This document shows positions 57,501 to 64,000 of a stretch of DNA of 64,000 nt, in pieces. Within the stretch, counting starts at the first letter, position 1; every line of letters begins with the position of its first letter. The translations under genes were made by a program, and so were the position numbers. Source of the DNA: Kingdonia uniflora (lineage: Eukaryota > Streptophyta > Magnoliopsida > Ranunculales > Circaeasteraceae); assembly GCA_014058105.1 (NCBI GenBank), contig JACGCM010000669.1, forward strand, positions 496,001-560,000, in the 5' to 3' direction. Below the pieces are notes generated by a model. That model was not told the DNA's origin, searched no databases, and saw only the letters and a program-made list of their open reading frames with translations.

Positions 57501-59078
57501 TTATTTATGTTGATGCCGAGCTCTTTCAGAACTGTCTCGAGCTCATCCCCTTCTCGAGCAACCGTATTTAACATTGACTCTTTCCTTGTCACCTTTGACC
57601 GATGACCTATAAAGCAAACACAACATATTGTCAAACAATAGAACATAAATTACTGCAGTTCAATATTACATAAAATTACTTACTTTTCTTCAAAGTTTTA
57701 TACAAAAGTTCCATTGGTTCTTCATTCTCTCTCTGAAGACAAACACCCTTCACCCGTATCACATTATCGTTCCAAACTCGACCTACTGAATTCAGATCGA
57801 AGAAAAGCGGTCGAGACGTGCTTGAGTCAAACTACGTACCTCCAGGCGCAACATAATATTTAACAGCGTAGTACTGCAAAACGTCCTCAGGAGTTATTCT
57901 CCCCTCTACCTCATTCTTCTCCAGCAATTTATTCAAAGTCACACAAAGATTGATCACCTCCCGCATGCTCTCGTTTAGTTGGGAGTGATAAGCCCTTATG
58001 GTATTCATTATACCTTTAACAAGATTGTTAAGGGGCAAACTCAGTTTATAATCTAACTGGGACAGATAACACAGAAAACCCTTGTCCAGGTCGCCTTGGA
58101 TATTCCTATTAAAATACTCAAGAGAGATTGATTCATCCACTCCCCTATCTGATTTCTCCTTTTCTAAGTCAGACAATAAGAAGAAATGATCTTCCCCAGG
58201 TGATACAGTACAACCTCTGAACAACCTACCAGCATGTTCTTCATTGTTGCCCCATTTTCTACCTACAATGGTTTTGGATTTACATAACTCTTTGAATACA
58301 TTAGAGTTCGGAGGATATGATACTAATTTACCAGGGAAATTTGGAAATTGAACGACTACTACTTCGTCCTCCCCCTCTGACTCTGTATTTACAAATTCTA
58401 TATTCTCAAAATCAATCGTATGACCAGAGGTCGACGTCTCCATATCAGGTAAAGTCTTCATCTCAATTATAGGCTTAAAGATGAGGTTTAATTCTATAGC
58501 AGATATTCCTTATGCCCAACCTACATAAAGGTCTAGGTATTCTGTCAACTTATAATTATCTTTTATTTATATACATCCAAACACACATCTACCATACATC
58601 CATCATACAAATATGTATATCTTATACATATATCATTTTTCAAATAAATTAAACAAATTTTTATAGGTTACTATAAATAGCAATCTTTCAAAATTTTAAA
58701 AACCACAAAATCTTTTAAACACACATTCATAAAATCATAAATCATTTACTAACCTTTAACGTCCGAGTATGAATCTGAAGCAGCGCCAAATCCTTCCTTC
58801 ACAATGCTGCTATGCAACCACCGTCGTGACACTATCTCCATAACTTTTTTTCTCCTTGATCGATGAAAACTCTCGTCTAATCTTTCACGTGACTCTCTAA
58901 ATTTTTTTCTCCTTTCTCTCCCACTATTCTTCCAATTTTCTGAAGTTGATAAACGCTTAAATGAGGAAAATTAACTATTATTTATATTTTTTCTTTCTAA
59001 CTATTGGCAGTTATTGGGTTTCGCATGAGCCGCCCTCAATTTTGGAACCGAGACGTGCCTTCAACAATTAATGTCGAA
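54586..59078 (-). CDS. element F: antisense six-exon gene aG (decayed)
   Basis: Predicted exons on the minus strand: about 59078-58754, 58520-57684, 57606-57077, 57001-56594, 56465-56364, 55995-54586. Splice signals: AAAG/GTTAGT then TTTATGTAG; GTAAGT then TTTATAG; GTAAGT then ATTGTAG; GTAGAG then TTTATAG; GTTAGA then GATGTAG. Five donors and five acceptors are canonical. Exon 2 is almost wholly open (209 codons, 57832-58461); exon 3 has 'DELETVLKELGIN'; exon 6 ends with 'IAYFVKEVRRLELERDT', 'GCICKADIDLGNY' and 'HPPIAGEGAADFP'. The A-copy ATG reads ATT here. Best copy for judging the domain; function unknown. Confidence 0.68.
57832..58461 (-). CDS. element F: aG exon 2 open part, PF04195-like domain
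   Basis: 209 codons without a stop. Acidic lead ('FVNTESEGEDEVVVVQFPNF'), then 'GKLVSYPPNSNVFKELCKSK', 'RGVDESISLEYFNRNIQGDL', 'LCYLSQLDYKLSLPLNNLVK' and 'HSQLNESMREVINLCVTLNK', ending 'TPEDVLQYYAVKYYVAPGGT'. The same order is seen in A and B, and a diverged form in X. The likeness to PF04195 is by eye. Confidence 0.65.
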   Translation of the reverse strand: MKTLPDMETSTSGHTIDFENIEFVNTESEGEDEVVVVQFPNFPGKLVSYPPNSNVFKELCKSKTIVGRKWGNNEEHAGRLFRGCTVSPGEDHFFLLSDLEKEKSDRGVDESISLEYFNRNIQGDLDKGFLCYLSQLDYKLSLPLNNLVKGIMNTIRAYHSQLNESMREVINLCVTLNKLLEKNEVEGRITPEDVLQYYAVKYYVAPGGT

Positions 59079-59439
59079 CATTTTACACCTTTTTCGTGAA
59101 AATGCCTTCCCATCATTACACCCAACTCTATATTTTAATATATTCTCACCTCACCTATACAAATCTTTCTCTGACCTCCCCACACTCATGATGACTCGGT
59201 ACTCACCGGCAATCAAACTTTTCCTACAACTACACAAGAGATAAAAATCAAAGCCTACCTATTTTTCTATTCCAACTACTACTACTTATAGAACTACTGA
59301 CGTCAGTTTTAAAGTTATCACATTTCAAATTTCAAATTTCTTTATTCAAAAACAGTTTCAAATAACATTTGCAAAAAAAAAGGAATATATTTAAGCAAAA
59401 TATTCTATATACATTTCAATTACAGTTATTCAACCTCAT

Positions 59440-59805
59440 TTAATTTGCTCCCTCACATATAATTACGCATAAACATCCCAAATGTCCTGGAGAACCACAC
59501 CTAATCAGTTCACCGCCAGCAATCCTCACCTCTTCTGCTTCAATCTCATTCTCAGTAATTTATCTCACGGCCTCTTTTTGAGCTGCAGGCTCCATAATTA
59601 CTTAACAAAATATCTCAAACTAAAAATGGCACCCAATCTCAAGTTTCCTCTCCGTCACATCCAAGCCTTCGAACTGTATTTCAGATTCCAGTAAGTCAGA
59701 ATCATAATCTAGCAACCCAATTATCCTATCCCGTACTTCTGCAATCTTTATTGCCAATCATCCCTCGACAGCATAACGAACTCTCTCAGAATTAGTCCTC
59801 ACCAT
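59440..59805 (-). CDS. element F: antisense aORF1 (122 codons, decayed)
   Basis: ATG at 59805 (MVRTNSERVRYAVEG), 'LAIKIAEVRDRIIGLLDYDS', ending 'GGELIRCGSPGHLGC' and a stop at 59440. Stops within 'EG-stop-LAIK', 'HF-stop-FEIFC-stop' and 'VR-stop-ITENE'. Homologous to A 12294-12650 and B 3336-3689. The tail Cys-x4-His-x2-Cys could bind a metal, which is only a guess. Confidence 0.55.
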
Positions 59806-59845
59806 ATTCTCTTTCTTCATCCTCTTTACATCACAGACCCCTCAC

Positions 59846-59853
59846 ACTTATAC
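59846..59853 (-). promoter_or_regulatory. TATA-like box of F aORF1
   Basis: GTATAAGT on the minus strand, about 41-48 bp before the ATG; weaker than in A, B and X but at the same place. Confidence 0.4.
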
Positions 59854-60289
59854 ACTTTTTAAGATCATTTCAAATCCTCCACATTCCGTATATATCATAA
59901 TCTATTATTTCATAACTGGAACCCCTAAGATCATGATGTCAAGTTATTTAAACATATCTATACAAATCGACCTCTTTGGATTCGTCCACTCACGTTTCGA
60001 CCTACGCATAATAATTCTTCCCCCATGATTTTATAATTTATTCATTTCGATACATATTTTCACACATCTACATATTTACACATACACATTTTTCACATGC
60101 ATTAACATATATTTTCCACAGTTCGACTAAATAAAACTCCATTTTTTAGTTCGACTTCCAATATCACATTTTTGTCCTCTAACATACATATTTATACTTC
60201 ATTTATCACATTTTCAGTCAAAAAAGAAAATTCTATCTATCAACACAGAGTTTGAGCAAAAAAAATTTCATTAGCTTGAATATCAATTA

Positions 60290-60962
60290 CAGATACTTTA
60301 CAAATAATAAGTCTTTTAGATAATGTCACAGATTATTATACAGGTTACATGTTAGCTTTCAGCACTGTTTTACCTTGAAAATCTTTTGAAGCAAAGTTAG
60401 AACTGGAAATCATTGAGCCTGATCCCTCCTTCACACCATTTACTTCCATAAGAGACTGTGAAAGCAAGGCGTCAGTGCTTGAACCAACCCTCAATGACAG
60501 AACCTTCTTCATGATAAGAGAAGATGACAGTATAGCAGAAAGACTTCAAATATCTATCTTCCTCCTCTACTGCCATCGCCTTCTCCTTAGCCCCCACTAA
60601 CGGAGAGTTGGTAGAGATCAAAGGGAGTCCTACCTTAAAATCTAGTCTCTCGCAGGATACCGGCAGTAATGCCTCGCATATACGCCGACCCCTACATCTG
60701 TCTCCTCAACCTTGTCCTCCGCAAGGATGCAAAGACACTTCCGATGTTACTCACCTGTCAGAATAACATAATGAAATCTCTACTTATGGTAAAAGTCATC
60801 TTTAGCTTCAACCGCTTCGTCTTATAACATACCGCAATACATCGGTGGTACGGAAATTGGGGTGGGTATCTCTAATGATTGATCCCCAAAATATCGCAAA
60901 TTCAACTTCTGTATTTCAGCAGAAGCTCTCTCTTCATATACCATTCGCTGGTTCTTCACCAT
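60290..60962 (-). pseudogene. element F: antisense aORF0
   Basis: ATG at 60962: MVKNQRMVYEERASAEIQ, 'LNLRYFGDQSLEIPTPIS', a stop after 'CGML', then 'AEDKVEETDVG', a Gly/Arg-rich piece ('GDGSRGGR') and a tail with 'KRLIICKV'. Matches A and E in order. Dead copy. Confidence 0.5.
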
Positions 60963-61029
60963 TATAACCCAAAGAATCCATAAAATATTACAATTACAAC
61001 TTACTTTGCCATAAGCTCTAGTATAGGTA

Positions 61030-61043
61030 CTATTTATATTATA
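61030..61043 (-). promoter_or_regulatory. TATA box of F aORF0
   Basis: TATAATATAAATAG on the minus strand, about 70 bp before the ATG at 60962. Confidence 0.5.
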
Positions 61044-61280
61044 CTCACATTTAATGCGCAGGTATGTTTCCAAAGCATTAATCATTCAAAATAGAACTAC
61101 TCTCGGAACCCCAAACGTCAAATACATCAGCCCTTTCCATCATCATTAATGCCAAACATATCTCTCCATAAAAAAAATGCCGAGTACCCAACCAATCAAA
61201 TCTGTATTGATAATTCTTTTTTCATCTTCCAACACCATAATACACAGGTTTTATCTCATCTAAAGCCGCACGTACCTTCA

Positions 61281-61296
61281 GTTGCAAAGGAGCGAT
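61281..61296 (+). promoter_or_regulatory. polypurine tract of element F
   Basis: GTTGCAAAGGAGCGAT directly before the 3' LTR. Confidence 0.75.
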
Positions 61297-61894
61297 TGTA
61301 GGGACCCATCCCTTGACCTAACCCAAATTCAAACTACCTCAGTATTAGACTCACACATTTTATATATAGCATAAACAGTCAACATTGCCACCTAGACCAC
61401 GAACTAATAAAGAATGTTGATCGAGTACTGCAGAAAATGTGAACAAGTCAAAGACACCTGTCTCCCATGAACTAAACAGTTATACAGTCAACCACCACTT
61501 ACCTCACAATTCGGAGAACATGTTTCAGCATGATAATGATCTGCAGGTAAGGTCTAAATAAAGAAAAAGTTTTGGGGGAGATGAGCCAAAGAAAAACCAA
61601 ATTTATAGACTTTAACATAGAGAATTTCTAGATTCTGAACACCATAAAACTTCTTATTTACAAGATCAAGCATTTTTAGTTCGAGAGATCACTTGTAATA
61701 AAATATCAGCCTCACGTAATAAAAGTTACTGTTACTTAAACCCTCAACTCGAGGTCATGGTTTTTTACCTATCAAAGGTTTTCCACGCTAAATCACCTGT
61801 ATCATTTCTTGTTTTACATTAATTTTTGTCACAGGTACATTTATTATAAGAGCTAATTTCAAGCTATTTCGAGCTACAGAATTTGGCCATTACA
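61297..61894 (+). repeat. 3' LTR of element F
   Basis: TGTAGGGACC...GGCCATTACA, 598 bp; same family as the A and E LTRs. Confidence 0.9.
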
Positions 61895-61899
61895 ATAAT

Positions 61900-64000
61900 G
61901 ACTAGTTCTATAATAATTAAAGACAAGTTTATCAACAGAGAATGACAACATACCTACTCATTAGAATATATAGATTAGATCAGGCTTCTTTGGGAATACT
62001 TAATATGCATTGGATACTTACTGGATCTATATTTTAGATAAAATTCATGTTTTTATCGGAAGCAATGCTAGTTACAGCCTCTTTTTCTATCCTAAATGCG
62101 ATCTCGTACTTTCAAGGGTAGTTTTAATGTTGTTCAATATGTGTAAGGCATAAAACGTATGGACAACAAATGGAAACACCTTGGGTTTATAATTAATAAC
62201 TTCAGGGATCCTGTAAGAGATAACGACAAATCTAGTATCAAAAACCATAGACATTTGACCAAAACATCTCCAGGAAGTATGTCCAACTTTCGATGGTCTC
62301 CGAGTATGTTACTAAAAACTCAAGTGGAAAAATATAATTTCTTGGGGGTTAATGGTGATGACTGTTAGTAGTCCTAAGATATCTCCCTTTCAAAAATGTT
62401 ATGTTAATCACTTCAACAGGTCTCAATAGTTTATAAGTTTTTTGGGAACACCAAAACACCACTAACACCTTGTGAATCTCTTATTCTTACAACTTGTAGT
62501 TTATATGTCAAACACCAAGTCTGGGTAAACCAACCTCACTTCCACAAAGTAGTTTGTAAGTAGTTGGTATGCATACTCAAAGCTGCCTCGCATCTAAAAT
62601 AAATATGCTAGATCAAAAGAAATTGTGGAACAGACAAATAATAAATATCATAGGAAAAATGTCAAATTTCTTCGATAAATGACATTCGATCAACTGATAA
62701 ACATAATTGTACAAATGACGAGTGGAGAGCGATCAAATGACAAATAAAATGATATTACCTCAGAGCTGACTTTTTCTTTTGCACGCCAGGCAAAATTGTA
62801 TGTTACATCAACATTGAGATTAATATGCATATCTTCAATAATTCCTGGAGCTTTATAGTTTAGGTCTTTTCATAGTTTTTACTTTATTATATAAGTAACT
62901 CATCTACTAGACGCTGCCTTATACCCTTTCCTAGCCTCAGTTTCTACTCAGATGCATGTATACACGGAGCACTACGTACTTACTCTAAATATGGCAGAAC
63001 CAACCAACCTTGTTGCGTAAATCTACCAAAAGCAATTAAGACCTTTGTAACTTACCACAATTTTATATTCGCTGCTCAGAACGTAAACAAGATTGAACTT
63101 ATTTTCAACTACATAAGCTCTTATGTAATTCTTGATTATAATCTTATCTTGATATAGATCACCAATGTTAATCTTCTTACAAAAGTCATAAAGATCATTC
63201 GTGTACGTAACGGATTTGAACTGGAAATCCAGGATATCTTTCACGAGTTGGGGTTGTGACTCTAACTGTAATTCAGCTGAGCAGATGACAAAAATGCTTT
63301 TGAGCATGATAAATATATAATAAAAAATATTATAACCATGATTAGAAATGACATATACTGCGTGCTTACCTGAAGGTTTAGTTTTTTTAATGATAGGTTT
63401 AGGTTCAATTGAAAGAGGAACATTAGTTAACATATATTCATTTAGGAGTTGAACATTTAATTGAGGAATATTAGGTTCATATGAGAGAAGAACATTAGTA
63501 GGGATAGTTTTAAAAGGTTTATTTGATTGAGGAACATCATCCACTAAAGCTCCAAACCTACATGGATCAAGCCCTCAGCCGTCTATTTTAAGGTAACCCC
63601 TGTATTCAGGTTTAGGATCTGGAAATGAGTTATGACGCAATGGTCCCCCCACTTCAAGCATCCAAATATATTTGGTGGTAGGCAACCCTTTACTTGAACT
63701 AAAGTTCTGGGGGCCATGGGAAGGAACCCTATTCTCATTAGCAATCCATATGTGAAAGATTGTGCCAAGATTACTTTTATGCATATTGATCATTACGGTA
63801 AAGTCTTGGACTGATAAAATTGCTTATGGACAACCATGTACAAAGTTGTACAGCTTACAATCCTCATGATGGATTTCACTTATTTCTTCAAGGAGCCTAA
63901 TAAAATATTTATATGATGTGTACGTTTTTAGTGTGGTAAGTTTCATACTTCCTCCAATATAACTAATGATTGATCCCATCTTTGGAGGTACGATTTCACC
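61900..64000 (-). pseudogene. MULE (MuDR-type) transposase gene fragment with introns
   Basis: Minus strand, entering from the right edge. N-terminus near 63925-63965: 'SYIGGSMKLTTLKTY'. 63544-63023 is open for 173 codons and ends with a MuDR N-terminal-type module ('GDLYQDKIIIKNYIRAYVVE', 'YKGLNCFW'). About 62880-62760: 'YKAPGIIEDMHINLNVDVTY' and 'FAWRAKEK', followed by donor GAG/GTAATA. From 62593 after TTTTATTTTAG: 'MRGSFEYAYQLLTNYF'. About 62340-62290: 'IFPLEFLVTYSETIESW', as in the catalytic region of MULE transposases. The rest is cut off at F's 3' LTR. Stops show it is dead. Confidence 0.72.

Larger units (their letters stand above)
48250..61894 (+). mobile_element. Tat-lineage Ty3/gypsy element F
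   Basis: The most complete internal region: LTR remnant 48250-48388, primer-binding region 48391-48408, gag from 48467, protease, RT, RNase H, second RNase H, integrase to about 53990, 45-bp repeats, antisense genes on the minus strand (54586-60962), polypurine tract, 3' LTR 61297-61894. Every protein is interrupted. Most of the 5' LTR is missing, so no TSD can be read; the base pairs after the 3' LTR are ATAAT. Confidence 0.9.

Overview
The window is repeat-rich nuclear DNA from a flowering plant. It is AT-rich and consists almost entirely of nested, decayed Ty3/gypsy LTR retrotransposons with some DNA transposon sequence. No intact host gene, tRNA, rRNA or CRISPR array is visible, and the species cannot be named from the sequence. 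Five separate elements belong to the Tat (Retand/Ogre-like) lineage. I assign them from a second RNase H between RNase H and integrase, the pol motifs, and a long region between pol and the 3' LTR that holds genes on the opposite strand.

Layout, left to right. 1-2665: 3' end and 3' LTR of an Athila-like element (+). 2666-38007: Tat element B (-), truncated at both ends and split by three insertions. Insertion 1 is Tat element A (+, 3912-14867, TSD GTGTG). Insertion 2 is a CACTA transposon (20108-22931, TSD ACT). Insertion 3 is Tat element X (-, 25658-37403, TSD GAAAC, read as gtttc on +). Removing the CACTA element and X restores the B reading frame. 38008-43455: a 5'-truncated Tekay-type chromovirus (+) with one 2.55-kb LTR. 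43456-45027: the 3' end of Tat element E (+). 45028-48249: an unassigned island with a 64-bp tandem repeat and two small promoter-plus-ORF units. 48250-61894: Tat element F (+), with most of its 5' LTR lost. 61895-64000: fragment of a MULE (MuDR-type) transposase gene (-).

The most interesting content is the antisense gene battery inside the Tat elements. Between pol and the 3' LTR, on the strand opposite pol, A, B and F carry the same arrangement, and X a diverged version. Reading inward from the 3' LTR there are (i) aORF0, (ii) a ~118-codon aORF1, and (iii) a six-exon gene, aG. The aG gene would encode about 1,100-1,170 residues: a domain resembling the plant 'putative gypsy-type transposon' family (Pfam PF04195), a very long coiled coil, and a conserved C-terminal Gly-Cys-Ile-Cys motif. 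aORF0 and aORF1 each have a TATA box just upstream of their ATG. The aG splice sites, exon lengths and the exon 1/2 phase agree between three copies that have diverged from one another. pol and aG are convergent, and element-specific tandem repeats (161 bp, 45 bp, ~65 bp) lie in the gap between them. All copies are now broken by stops and frameshifts, many consistent with C-to-T decay.
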